Shown here: in pieces, positions 10,270 to 20,079 of the stretch
Layout: every line of letters begins with the position of its first letter
Position numbering within the stretch: position 1 is the stretch's first letter
Origin: an uncultured bacterium
GTDB taxonomy: Bacteria > Patescibacteriota > Minisyncoccia > Phycocordibacterales > CAIZLB01
NCBI GenBank assembly: GCA_903848795.1
Contig: CAINHC010000037.1
Coordinates: 1 to 51,878 of the forward strand
DNA: 51,878 nt
Reading direction: 5' to 3'
Translations under genes and position numbers: made by a program
The notes under the pieces: generated by a model
What the model was told of the DNA's origin: nothing
What the model saw: the letters and a program-made list of their open reading frames with translations, nothing else
Databases searched by the model: none

Positions 10270-11217
10270 TTATATAGCGTAACATATTGTTCCAGTTCGG
10301 GAGATACTATGTTGTCTTATGTATATTTTATAATCAGGTCTAAGCGATTTAATATAAAATGGTATTTCCCAAAAGTCTGACGGCTTGTGATATATACAGA
10401 TAGCCAGTTTAGGTTTGTGCTTTTTGATTATTTCTTGAGCACCCTTAAGTCCCTCAATCTCCGTTCCTTCAATGTCCATCTTAATGTATGTAATTCTATT
10501 TTTGTCCGACTCACTCATGAATGAATCTAGAGAAACAACTTCAACATCATCTCCGTTTGAGTCTGCGGACAATGATGAACCTATTCCCTTTAAGTCAACT
10601 TTGAGTTTCTTATTTTTCGAATAGACCCCTTTAAGATAGCAAGATATCTTGTCCGGAGATATGGCAAGCCTCTTTGTTGTTTGGATTAATTTTCCAAAAT
10701 TTAACTCATCGATTTCAAAGCTGAATATGTGTCCGAATTTATTGTGTGTTTTGTGTACAAAGCTTTCAATTGTATCCCCTGTAAAACCACCACAGTCAAC
10801 TAAAACCTCATTTGCGGACAGATGCACGATTCCTTCTGGAAAATACTCATCTTCATCTAGTAGATTTAGATGTTTTTCATATAAACCATGTTTATGTAAA
10901 AACTCCTGTTCGCCAGTACCATCATAGGTACAAAAATAATTAATCTGAGACCGTAGCGTTTCTTTAGATTTATCGTCCTCGGTTAGGTTGATTAACTTTT
11001 CTATGTCTTGTCTGTGAAGCTTGTAAAAATTTACAAAAGTCTTTTTACGTTGATAGCTTAATATTATTTTAGGTATATACACCAATAGAAGTGTAATTTT
11101 TTTTATAAAAATTACAAAAAAAGAATTATTGTCCTTGTTGTTTATGAATGAACTCAATTTACTCCTAAAAGAAGGTTTTGTCTCCAGTCCAAGGTAGTCT
11201 AGATAATTATTTTGCAT
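10270..11217 (-). CDS. FkbM family methyltransferase
   Basis: NEVLVDCGGFTGDTIESFV...FSFEIDE; ITYIKMDIEGTEIEGL. Confidence 0.85.
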   Translation of the reverse strand: MQNNYLDYLGLETKPSFRSKLSSFINNKDNNSFFVIFIKKITLLLVYIPKIILSYQRKKTFVNFYKLHRQDIEKLINLTEDDKSKETLRSQINYFCTYDGTGEQEFLHKHGLYEKHLNLLDEDEYFPEGIVHLSANEVLVDCGGFTGDTIESFVHKTHNKFGHIFSFEIDELNFGKLIQTTKRLAISPDKISCYLKGVYSKNKKLKVDLKGIGSSLSADSNGDDVEVVSLDSFMSESDKNRITYIKMDIEGTEIEGLKGAQEIIKKHKPKLAICIYHKPSDFWEIPFYIKSLRPDYKIYIRQHSISRTGTICYAI

Positions 11218-11227
11218 TTTTATTTTC

Positions 11228-12043
11228 CTATAAATTATTGAATTCCTCTGGGTTTTTTGAGTATATTAGCAAATTCTTAGGCATCCAAAAAGGTATAAAT
11301 ACGCCCGTGTGTTTTACGTCAGGATTACGCATTATTTCTGGGGGATTCGTTTCATTTTTAGCTTCTTCTGTTAATTTTGAAATTAAACTCTCAATTTTTG
11401 ATACCCTCCTGTATCCTTTCTTTAAAAACAGATTATCCCAATACTCGCTTTCTTGCTCATTAACGTGGAATTCCCCACCTTGTCCAGGAGTGGCAGCGGT
11501 CATCATTATCAGTCTTGGGTTGAAACGCATCATGTTGTCTATGTATTTATCTACAAATTTATGTTCTATGTGTTCAGCTACCTCGATAGACATTACCATA
11601 TCGAACTCCCCAGCAATATTATTTAATGGTTCACGCAAGTCTGCAAAAACTACCAGATTTGGATCACACACCAGCATGTCCTTTGCATTTTCACCACCCT
11701 CAATACCCAACACTTTAATACCTGTTTTTTGCAGAGCATTAATCCAATGTCCTGTTGCACACCCAAAATCTATAACAGATTTAATGTTCAGTAATTTAAC
11801 AAGTTTAGGTGATAAATATTCTGCCATTGGTCTACTGTCGTTTAAGTTATCGATAAAGAACCTTTTAGGATAAGCGTGCTTTAAGGAATATTTCCCTTCT
11901 TTGATTCTTACAATCTTACCACTGAGGTTGTTGGCAAGACCTTTAATGCTCATCTTTTTATATTCATTGACCTTCATTTTAACTCTCTTTGAAACTCCTG
12001 CTAAACCTTCATTTTTGTATACGGCTTTTATTTTTTTTATCAT
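11228..12043 (-). CDS. Class I SAM-dependent methyltransferase
   Basis: IKSVIDFGCATGHWINALQKTGIKVLGIEG...FDMVMSIEVAEHIE. Confidence 0.85.
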   Translation of the reverse strand: MIKKIKAVYKNEGLAGVSKRVKMKVNEYKKMSIKGLANNLSGKIVRIKEGKYSLKHAYPKRFFIDNLNDSRPMAEYLSPKLVKLLNIKSVIDFGCATGHWINALQKTGIKVLGIEGGENAKDMLVCDPNLVVFADLREPLNNIAGEFDMVMSIEVAEHIEHKFVDKYIDNMMRFNPRLIMMTAATPGQGGEFHVNEQESEYWDNLFLKKGYRRVSKIESLISKLTEEAKNETNPPEIMRNPDVKHTGVFIPFWMPKNLLIYSKNPEEFNNL

Positions 12044-12126
12044 TATTTTTTAATTATATTGTCTTTGTTTAAAATTATCAAATTTATAAATAACTATACA
12101 ATAATCTATAAATCTTGTTTTGAGAA

Positions 12127-12930
12127 CTATTTTTCCAATGTTAAGAAGTAGAATGATCCGAAATATGGCACACGCTTTCCAATAAAAGTGTTGGCTGTGA
12201 TATATATCTTCAATAATCTGGGGAACTTAAGAATAATTAAACTTCTGATTGTTGAAGGGATTCTCATTGTGTGTGCACCATATCTTCTTTTGATCCTGAA
12301 ACCCGCGTTAGTTGCTATAGCCTCTATTTTTTTGGGTGTAAATGAATAATGCCTTATTTGTTCCCAAGAGGGGTTTTGCGCTCTTTGTTCATCCAGGTTT
12401 TTTAGTATGCTTCTATTTTTAATTTTGGATAAACCATATAACATACTATTGCCATTTGGCATAGAAAATAGAAGGGTGCCACCAGGTTTGATTACTCTGT
12501 ATAATTCGTTCATGGCCTTTCCATAGTCTGGTATGTGTTCTAAAACTTCCGAACAAACACCAACATCTATGGAATTATCGTCTAGGGGTATTTTGGTTAT
12601 ATCCACCCTTTTAAATTCGACTGAACCATTATCATCAGATATATTTTTAATTGCAAAATCTAATTCCTTCTGGTCGTATTCAAAACAAAATATTCTATTA
12701 TATTTATTTTGGGCCATTTTTGTATATGGTCCACGTCCGGCGCCTGCGTCCAAGAAAGTTTTAAATTTACTAGAATTTTCTTCTATAAATTTTTGAACAA
12801 TCGAAGCTTTTATTAAGTGATAGAATCTATTTGGAGCAGATGGGTTATCATAATCTAAGAATTTATCCATAAATGGAATATTAATTATAGCCCCTAAATT
12901 ATCTTGTAGATTTTTCATTTTTTTGTGCAA
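12127..12930 (-). CDS. Class I SAM-dependent methyltransferase
   Basis: FKTFLDAGAGRGPYTKMA...VGVCSEVLEHIPDYGKAMNELYRVIKPGGTLLFSMP. Confidence 0.88.
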   Translation of the reverse strand: MHKKMKNLQDNLGAIINIPFMDKFLDYDNPSAPNRFYHLIKASIVQKFIEENSSKFKTFLDAGAGRGPYTKMAQNKYNRIFCFEYDQKELDFAIKNISDDNGSVEFKRVDITKIPLDDNSIDVGVCSEVLEHIPDYGKAMNELYRVIKPGGTLLFSMPNGNSMLYGLSKIKNRSILKNLDEQRAQNPSWEQIRHYSFTPKKIEAIATNAGFRIKRRYGAHTMRIPSTIRSLIILKFPRLLKIYITANTFIGKRVPYFGSFYFLTLEK

Positions 12931-14695
12931 TAAAGTTATAATTTTTTTTCATTAGTATCTCTGCAGTTTCGAGTGTAAATTTTTCGCCATGCTCAGTTTT
13001 AATCGAATATCCGAACGATGTTAATAGATTATAAATGTCAATCCAAGTATAATTGTATACCCTGTAGTTATTTTTTTGCATCTCAAAGAAAATATCTGGT
13101 GAACATTTGGACAAGATTTCTTTAGAACCTTCTAAAACTAATAGCTCAGCTCCCTCGGTGTCAATTTTAATAAGATCTATAGAAGGTCTATCGTTCTGAT
13201 TCCACCATATATCAAGGGGGGTGGTCTGTACTCTAATATTTTTTCCACTTCCACCTCTGCCAGTATCTATTAGTCCATCACCAGAGCAGTTTGCCTCGTT
13301 GTGTACAAAAAAAGATAATTCACCCTCCTTGTTACTTAGTGCGAAGTTGTATAACTTTAGCCTGTCTTCAATGTTATTGGATTCAATTGTTTTTTCAAAT
13401 AGCTCGTGCTGATGTGGTGATGGCTCAAACGCAAATATTTTTGATGAGGGAAATTTATTTAATACATATAAACTGATTAAGCCAATGTTGGCGCCAACAT
13501 CTATAAAAACAGGATTCTTGATTTTTTCTAATGATTTTTCTAAAATTTTGCAGGTGTCCTTTTCGTATATTCTATTCATCATGACATGGTTAACTATACC
13601 CGTTCCTTGTTTAGAACAGCTGTAAAACAATTTAAATCCAAGATAATTTCTATATCTAATAAACGGCCCTTTGTCAGTGACTCTTTCCAGAAGGTCCAAA
13701 TATAAATTTCTTCTATTTTTCCTGGAAGCAAAAGGAAGAGTAAAGATTCTAAAAAAGGGAAGTGTATACAAGACAAATCTATCGACCAACCTCTTGAGAG
13801 ATTCTATTTTTTCTCGGTTGTCCATTGATAAAAACTTTTTTATTTTCCTTGCTATATTCATGTTTGTAAAATTATTTCTTAGTATTCTAATTAATGATAA
13901 TGATTTTTGTCGTAAAAGCCATGGTAGCTTTAGGTTTTTGTCTCTTTTGGCCCATATTGGATACAAATTCAATTTATCCCAATCGTCTTGCCAGATTTCA
14001 TATGCTGAGACTGACTGTACTCCATTAATTTTGCATAATATTGAAAATATACTTTGATCGTGGCGATTTTCTATAAAGCCTGCAAGGTTAGGTGTTTTTG
14101 ACGGGGAGTCATCAACCAAATTAAAATTTTCTTGAAATACTCTTAGCCACTCTTCAATTAGTCGTATTGTGTCTTTGTTTTTTCTAATCACAAAGGTGGT
14201 TGCGGCTATCATTCCTGTGTTATATATATCAGGTCTATTAATTGCATCAAAATGCTTAAAAATATCCCCCTTGCTGTATAGTTTGTCTAGATGAGAAAAA
14301 CAAACTGTTAAGTTTGGATTTTCAGATTTGACTGCCTCTTGAAAAACTAGCATTCCAAAATTATTTGATTTAACGATTTCAAAGTATTCATTCAGTCGAT
14401 TGACACCCGCTTTATTTAAGTGACATCCAACGTCTGAGTATAGAAGTATGTCATTATCACCCATCTTCCTCATTGTCTGCAGAATAATTTGTGGCTTCCA
14501 AACCCAGTATCCATAACCCCTAGATCCCTTAACTAATCTATCCTTAAATTCTTTGAGAAAATCGATATCCAAATTATTCTCGTCATTTATAAAAATCTCA
14601 TCAAAATATTTCATTGATATTGCTTGATTTTTAATTCTGTTTAGCGATTCGGACATTCGGGAATCAGCAAAGGTGCAAAAATATTTTTTGTACAT
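12899..14695 (-). CDS. Two-domain protein: N-terminal glycosyltransferase-like domain fused to C-terminal FkbM methyltransferase
   Basis: N-terminus KYFCTFADSRMSESLNRIKNQA...YWVWKPQIILQ...ILLYSDVG; C-terminus PVFIDVGANIGLISLYVLNKFPSSKIFAFEPSPHQ...LIKIDTEGAELLVLEG. Confidence 0.8.
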   Translation of the reverse strand: MYKKYFCTFADSRMSESLNRIKNQAISMKYFDEIFINDENNLDIDFLKEFKDRLVKGSRGYGYWVWKPQIILQTMRKMGDNDILLYSDVGCHLNKAGVNRLNEYFEIVKSNNFGMLVFQEAVKSENPNLTVCFSHLDKLYSKGDIFKHFDAINRPDIYNTGMIAATTFVIRKNKDTIRLIEEWLRVFQENFNLVDDSPSKTPNLAGFIENRHDQSIFSILCKINGVQSVSAYEIWQDDWDKLNLYPIWAKRDKNLKLPWLLRQKSLSLIRILRNNFTNMNIARKIKKFLSMDNREKIESLKRLVDRFVLYTLPFFRIFTLPFASRKNRRNLYLDLLERVTDKGPFIRYRNYLGFKLFYSCSKQGTGIVNHVMMNRIYEKDTCKILEKSLEKIKNPVFIDVGANIGLISLYVLNKFPSSKIFAFEPSPHQHELFEKTIESNNIEDRLKLYNFALSNKEGELSFFVHNEANCSGDGLIDTGRGGSGKNIRVQTTPLDIWWNQNDRPSIDLIKIDTEGAELLVLEGSKEILSKCSPDIFFEMQKNNYRVYNYTWIDIYNLLTSFGYSIKTEHGEKFTLETAEILMKKNYNFIAQKNEKSTR

Positions 14696-14696
14696 A

Positions 14697-16223
14697 TTAT
14701 TTTATACTTAGTTTGTTAAATATTTTACGTACAGACGTTGTTGCTTCATCCCAGTCTTCTTTTTCCACGAAGCCAAATGTTTTGTATAATATCATGAAGA
14801 CTATGACACTGACTGGCCCAGCGATTATTAATTTTGTCATATTTGTAATTAAAGGACTCAATAAGAATCTGACGATTATAAAAAATGGGATAGTTGTAAT
14901 TATAATCTTTGTAAGCAATTTAAGGTGAATATTTTCTTTAATATGAAAGTACTTTTTTTCAGAGTAATGCAACATAAAGAATATGAATAGAACCGATATT
15001 AAATAAGACAGAGCTGCACCATTAATACCATAAATTGGTAGAAAAATAAATAATGAAATTATATTTATTATTGCCATAACAATGGAACTGGTAGTTAAAA
15101 ACTTCATCTTATTCATTGCTGTCAAAAGATTGGATAGTGGACTGAATAAGGCTAGGGTAAAGTTTGTTAGTACAAGCAATATTAATACTTTAGATGATTG
15201 GTTAACAAAATTTGCATCTAACCAATAGAATAATATTTTATCTGTTAAAAAAATAATAGACAAAGATATGGCAGAAGATAAGATTGTGATTAATCTAATT
15301 GATCTTATATAAACCCTTTTTATTTTATCTGTATCATTTATGGATTGAAGATTGACAGTAATAGGAAAGAGTAGTGATGAGAAGGTCGAAGATATGCTGG
15401 ATATTTTTGTAGCTATACTTCCCGGTACGCTGTAATAAGTTAATTGAGCGTTGCCTAGAAAAACAGGAATCAAAAGTTTGTCGAAATGTACCAAGGATGA
15501 GTTGGCTAAATTATTAAATGCTACTGATATTCCAAATTTATAATTTTTTATCAATTCTGTCTTATTCCAATAATATTTGAATTGCATAATTGGAAACACT
15601 CTTTTTGCAATAATAACGTATATTACAGAACTAATTACCATTAATACTAATTGCATTAACAATACTGGGATAATTCTATATCCGAGTAATACCAAGATTA
15701 GCATACTAACATTAGATAATAGCATAAATGACATTGATATCTTTGTCTGTACATCATACCTTTGTATTGTTACAAAAATATTACTGTAATTTGCAAAAAA
15801 TGAACCACATGAAGTAGTTAGTCCAAGTATAAAGAAAATCAATAAATAATTATTACCGACACCTACCCTCTCAAGAAACATTACTTGAATTATTATTCCG
15901 ATACTGACACATATTATAAAATATAATATGGACATTAATAAATAAATTGAATTCATTGAGTAAATCAGATCTCTAAGTTTATCTGTTTGGTTTTTTGCTT
16001 TGTATTCAATTATGTGTTTGCTTGTCGCTGTACTTATACCTAGGTCTAATAATCCCAAAAAAACAGTTATTGTATTTAGAAAAATATATATACCATATTC
16101 CTTAACGCCCCATCTGGAAATTATTATTGGTGTAATAAAAACAATAACTATAATTGGCAGCACAAAACTAATGAAATTATATATAGAATTCTTTAATGCA
16201 GTTTGCGCGCTGGTGTTAATCAT
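14697..16223 (-). CDS. Polysaccharide flippase (Wzx/MATE-like)
   Basis: Multi-TM 508 aa: NFISFVLPIIVIVFITPIIISRWGVKEYGIYIFLNTITVFLGLLDLGISTATSK; glycan-locus context. Confidence 0.88.
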   Translation of the reverse strand: MINTSAQTALKNSIYNFISFVLPIIVIVFITPIIISRWGVKEYGIYIFLNTITVFLGLLDLGISTATSKHIIEYKAKNQTDKLRDLIYSMNSIYLLMSILYFIICVSIGIIIQVMFLERVGVGNNYLLIFFILGLTTSCGSFFANYSNIFVTIQRYDVQTKISMSFMLLSNVSMLILVLLGYRIIPVLLMQLVLMVISSVIYVIIAKRVFPIMQFKYYWNKTELIKNYKFGISVAFNNLANSSLVHFDKLLIPVFLGNAQLTYYSVPGSIATKISSISSTFSSLLFPITVNLQSINDTDKIKRVYIRSIRLITILSSAISLSIIFLTDKILFYWLDANFVNQSSKVLILLVLTNFTLALFSPLSNLLTAMNKMKFLTTSSIVMAIINIISLFIFLPIYGINGAALSYLISVLFIFFMLHYSEKKYFHIKENIHLKLLTKIIITTIPFFIIVRFLLSPLITNMTKLIIAGPVSVIVFMILYKTFGFVEKEDWDEATTSVRKIFNKLSIK

Positions 16224-17446
16224 TGTTTTATGTGGTTTAGCTGAGTGTTGTATAGGTTAATATATTTATTATAAAAAATAACTTTAGAATATTTGGTTTC
16301 AATAAGATTTCGTCCAGCTTTACTCATTTTTTCCAGAGATTCATTATCTGTTAGCAGCCTGTCAATATCTAGTGATAGCGATTCGCTATTATTTTGGGTC
16401 AGTACTCCAACGTCATCGTTAACCAATTCTCTCACCACAGGAAGATCGAACCCAACAACAGGTATTCCACAAGAAAGCGCTTCGGCTGCTGATAATAGGA
16501 ATGTTTCTGCAACGGAAGCAAAACAAAAGATATCACTCAAGGAATATAATTCAGACATCATCTGTTTGTCATAAATATAATCAAAAAACTTCAGATTATT
16601 CTTTTCTGGTATTTTTCCGTTACCTACACCTATAAAAAGATAATTTGTTCCACTTAATAATTCCGCGGCCTCTAATATGTAATTAATACCCTTGCTCTTG
16701 TCACTTAAATTTGAAGCGGAAAAAAGTATTATTTTCTTATTCGTAGGTAAATTGTATTTTACTCGTAGATCTCTTTTATTAATCGCTGGTTTAAATATCT
16801 CTGTATCAACACCATTGTAGATTACTTCACTTTTGAATTTATTCAAAAATGATTTTTCTATATTGTCATGTAGCCAAACAGAAGGGCAAACGGTGGTCAT
16901 GTTTGATTGATTCAAAAAAACCTCTTTTTTCTTGGCGAACATATATTTTTGAAAAAAAGAAAAATAATTTTTTGGGTAACTGTAACTATTGGTGCATTTA
17001 CCTAATCCAGTTTTACAGTGGTTGCACCCTAGGCTATGTGCTGGCATCCATGTAATAGGCCATTCATCGTGAAGGGAATAGACTATTGGTATATTGGATT
17101 TACTTAGAAAATTCAGAAGAGTGAAGAAATTTATATAATAACCGTGTAAATTGTGTAAATTGATTAAATCGAAATTTCCCTTTTTAATAAAATTTATTAG
17201 TTTTTTGGTTGAAAAATAACTACCATAACCCTCAAGTCCTAGAAATCTAACCAAAAATATGTGAATGAACATCTCAATTCTGTTTCCGAAATAAAATGTT
17301 TTGGGAATGTTTCCTTGAGAATTACGTCCATAGGCAAAATGAATATCAAAATTTGAATTTAAATTTTCAAATATATCACGAGCGACTCTTGCGGCCCCAC
17401 CTTTATTGAGAGTTGTATTTATTATTAAAACCTTCTTCATTTTCAA
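16220..17446 (-). CDS. Glycosyltransferase family 4
   Basis: NKGGAARVARDIFENL...HDEWPITW...GVDTEIFKP...AAEALSCGIPVVGFDLPVVRELV. Confidence 0.88.
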   Translation of the reverse strand: MKMKKVLIINTTLNKGGAARVARDIFENLNSNFDIHFAYGRNSQGNIPKTFYFGNRIEMFIHIFLVRFLGLEGYGSYFSTKKLINFIKKGNFDLINLHNLHGYYINFFTLLNFLSKSNIPIVYSLHDEWPITWMPAHSLGCNHCKTGLGKCTNSYSYPKNYFSFFQKYMFAKKKEVFLNQSNMTTVCPSVWLHDNIEKSFLNKFKSEVIYNGVDTEIFKPAINKRDLRVKYNLPTNKKIILFSASNLSDKSKGINYILEAAELLSGTNYLFIGVGNGKIPEKNNLKFFDYIYDKQMMSELYSLSDIFCFASVAETFLLSAAEALSCGIPVVGFDLPVVRELVNDDVGVLTQNNSESLSLDIDRLLTDNESLEKMSKAGRNLIETKYSKVIFYNKYINLYNTQLNHIKQ

Positions 17447-17457
17447 AATGTTAGGTC

Positions 17458-17463
17458 ATTATA
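17458..17463 (-). promoter_or_regulatory. Putative -10 box (TATAAT on minus strand) of the glycan operon
   Basis: attata on plus strand 12 nt upstream of the 17446 start; no clear -35. Confidence 0.45.
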
Positions 17464-17497
17464 GCATAAAATATATTGATTTTATCTGTTTTTTGTA

Positions 17498-17525
17498 TTG
17501 ACTTCCAATCATCTCATGGTACTAT
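17498..17525 (+). promoter_or_regulatory. Putative sigma70-like promoter of a noncoding transcript
   Basis: TTGACT (17498-17503), 16-nt spacer, TACTAT (17520-17525). Confidence 0.55.
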
Positions 17526-17529
17526 ATTT

Positions 17530-17833
17530 CAACTGGGTCATGCCCAGCGGCGTCTACTCGCCACGTCTACAATGGGGACATTGCGGCGGGGAAGGGTGCG
17601 GCACAGATGGTCTTTAATTTGAGTGAGCAATTAAATAACTTTGAATATCGGCTGGCTGCTTTCATTCAGAGTAAATTTGCACAAAAGCACTTGGAATAAA
17701 ACATCTGTGTCGCGCTTGATTGCACGCCTGGGCGTTCAGGAAAGACCTAAATAGTCTAATCTCAACAACGTTTATTAAAAACGTTTCCTAACACCGTACT
17801 ATCCGTCCACCGCGTAAATTGCGCGGTTTTTTT
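17530..17833 (+). ncRNA. Candidate ~300-nt structured RNA, family not recognised
   Basis: Promoter upstream; hairpins ctggg/cccag, ggcg/cgcc, caatg/cattg; long-range pairing gcggcacagatg with catctgtgtcgc; terminator at 3' end; contains only a 30-aa ORF (17607-17699). Confidence 0.45.
17809..17833 (+). terminator. Rho-independent terminator
   Basis: accgcg-taaattg-cgcggt followed by T-run. Confidence 0.75.
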
Positions 17834-17921
17834 ATATCAATTTTCATCCTAAATATTAAAGCTGAAAACATAATTAAAATCAACCAACGATCAATGCTAA
17901 ACTCAGCGCCAGACCCACATC

Positions 17922-19025
17922 TTAGCTCATTTTCATCAAACCCCACCCCTTTGGCGCACGACTTAAAAATCCTTCAATTTCAGCTCCGCTTAGTAATCCT
18001 TCATGCGACCCAATATGCTGACAAACATTCATTCCATTAATAGACGCCCATTTAAGACAATCTTCGACGCTCATTCCACGCATGTAACATGCTGAAAAGG
18101 TGGCTGAGAATGCATCGCCTGCACCATTTCGCTCCACCGGCTTTCCGATATCATTATAAATTGGCATTCTGTAAGGTTCGCCGTCAATTAAAACATAAGC
18201 CCCAGCTGGTCCGTCTGTTATGACCGGCAACTTAATACCTAGTGCGCAAAGCTCCAATAATAATCTCTTTATATTTTGCGAACGCTCCTGAAGGCTTGAG
18301 CTCGCCTTAACAATTTCAAGGCCCAAAATATTTTCCGCTTCCTCTAGGTTGCAGAAAAACAATTCACTTCTCGCATAAATTTTACGTAGTGCTTCGCGAC
18401 CCATCTTCAATTGAAATGTTCCTGGCTGAAAAATTAGTTTTACATCTTTGTTTGCATCTAAATATTTTTCAATTTCTTTATGAAATTCCACCGAGTGTTC
18501 GCTTAGTGAACTTAGATACAACCACTTTGTATTTAGAACGGGGGGAAGGGAATAGGTATACTCTTCATGTTTTGTCAAAATTGTCCTATCATCCTTGTAC
18601 CAAAGAATGTAGTGATAATTTGTCTTTCTTCCACTGTTTATCTTTACGAACTCAGCGTCCACTTTTTCATTCCTAAATTTTTCAATTGATTTTTGACCAT
18701 ATAAATCATCCCCCACATTGCTTATTATTGCCGTCCTCAGTCCAAGTCGAGCGCATGCGACCGCTACATTTCCGCTATTTCCAACAGCAAAAACTTCAAT
18801 TGATTCCTCGTAAGGGATTTTTTCTCCAAACGCTAATCCTAATTCACGATGGCCGGTGATTGGGTTGATAGATTCGCGCACTTTATTTTGTTCTGACGGG
18901 CGGTGTCCGTTTTTGTCGCTCGAATCTCCGCCATGTCCAAGTCGAATAAAAGCATCTACAGCAATATCGCCAATTGTGATAATGTCGTATTCGTTATTAA
19001 AGATCTTTTTGAAGATTGAGGACAT
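17922..19025 (-). CDS. PfkB family carbohydrate kinase
   Basis: ITIGDIAVDAFIRLG...GNSGNVAVACARLGLRTAIISNVGDDLYG...GAGDAFSATF. Confidence 0.9.
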   Translation of the reverse strand: MSSIFKKIFNNEYDIITIGDIAVDAFIRLGHGGDSSDKNGHRPSEQNKVRESINPITGHRELGLAFGEKIPYEESIEVFAVGNSGNVAVACARLGLRTAIISNVGDDLYGQKSIEKFRNEKVDAEFVKINSGRKTNYHYILWYKDDRTILTKHEEYTYSLPPVLNTKWLYLSSLSEHSVEFHKEIEKYLDANKDVKLIFQPGTFQLKMGREALRKIYARSELFFCNLEEAENILGLEIVKASSSLQERSQNIKRLLLELCALGIKLPVITDGPAGAYVLIDGEPYRMPIYNDIGKPVERNGAGDAFSATFSACYMRGMSVEDCLKWASINGMNVCQHIGSHEGLLSGAEIEGFLSRAPKGWGLMKMS

Positions 19026-19198
19026 ATTGATTGTGTTTTGAAAAACTTGGTGTGCGCGCTCGATATATTTACTTACACCAAAATTCGTGTATAAAAATAT
19101 TATAACATATTTTTTGTTTGGAAGGAGAATTAAGTAGCGAAAGATTCAGTGTGTCGGGAACTCCGACTTACTCCAACTCATTAATCTAGAAATTTTTT

Positions 19199-19317
19199 TG
19201 ACATATTTTTTGTGTTTGATAATATATTGGAAGCGTTTGTAGGGGTTCGCCCTCTTACAGCATTGCTGTTGACAAACGCTAACAAGATGCATCGCCAAGA
19301 GCGGTGTTTTTTGTTGC
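19199..19317 (+). ncRNA. Small structured RNA copy 1 (promoter, three-way-junction-like fold, terminator)
   Basis: TTGACA 19199-19204, TAATAT 19221-19226; stem agcgtttgt (19233-19241)/acaaacgct (19273-19281); hairpin ggg-ttcg-ccc; terminator catcgc/gcggtg + T-run; homologous to 19912-20040. Confidence 0.65.
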
Positions 19318-19332
19318 ACTTAATTTTTTTTA

Positions 19333-19806
19333 TTAATCTTCTTCTGGCATACCTTCATGTAAAATCCTAGTCATCGTATCCTTATTCATACCCCAAAATG
19401 GAATAATGCTCCAAAAGAATATTTTTCCGCCATCTATTTGTTTCAATATGATTTTAACTCTATTCCTATTTATTATAGCTAAAAACTCATAATAACTTAC
19501 TGATTTTAAAACTGTATCTGTTCTGCTGTGAATTCTTATTCTCTCAAATCTTTTTGTCTCTAGTAAACCTTGTAAAGTATTAGATTTCCTAACAATTTCA
19601 GGAGCTAGACCTAGAAGCTTAAATCTCATGTATTGGTCTTGAATAGGTCTATAGTTGTCTCTTCCTTTAAATCTAAGATGTTCTAATCCATGATAAGTGA
19701 AAGCAACTTTTGCTTGAAAATAAGGACAATAAACTTCTTTTACTTCTCTGTAAGCTTTTTTACTTTGTTCTTTGAGTTTTTCAAAATCATTAATATTAAT
19801 TTGCAT
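19333..19806 (-). CDS. Hypothetical protein, 157 aa
   Basis: Complete ORF with codon-like composition: MQININDFEKLKEQSKKAYREVKEVYCPYFQAKVAFTYHGLEHLRFKGRDNY...KIFFWSIIPFWGMNKD; no confident family. Confidence 0.7.
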   Translation of the reverse strand: MQININDFEKLKEQSKKAYREVKEVYCPYFQAKVAFTYHGLEHLRFKGRDNYRPIQDQYMRFKLLGLAPEIVRKSNTLQGLLETKRFERIRIHSRTDTVLKSVSYYEFLAIINRNRVKIILKQIDGGKIFFWSIIPFWGMNKDTMTRILHEGMPEED

Positions 19807-19911
19807 GGAGAGATAATATCATTTTGGGCCTAATGGAATTTAAAATAAATTATAAAGAAAATGCTAGTAAAATATGTAGTTCAACAAAGTTAAATCTTTG
19901 ACTAATTTTGC

Positions 19912-20040
19912 TTGACAATTTTTTCGTTCTTGATAATATATTGGTAGCGTTTGTAGGAGTTCGCTCTCGCGCGGCCGCATAAAAGCTGCAGTAACCAAAC
20001 GCTAACAAAGTACATCGCATCTAGCGGTGTTTTTTGTTGC
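19912..20040 (+). ncRNA. Small structured RNA copy 2
   Basis: TTGACA 19912-19917, TAATAT 19934-19939; stem agcgtttg (19946-19953)/caaacgct (19996-20003); hairpin gag-ttcg-ctc; terminator catcgc/gcggtg (20013-20029) + T-run. Confidence 0.65.
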
Positions 20041-20079
20041 CTGATTTTGTATGCCATTTTTGTATGGTATTATATATTC

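Noticed and set aside
17530-17833. Assignment of the intergenic RNA to tmRNA or RNase P
   Set aside because: No tRNA-like ends or recognisable tag for tmRNA, and the conserved RNase P core (GAGGAAAGTCC...ACAGAA) is not present.
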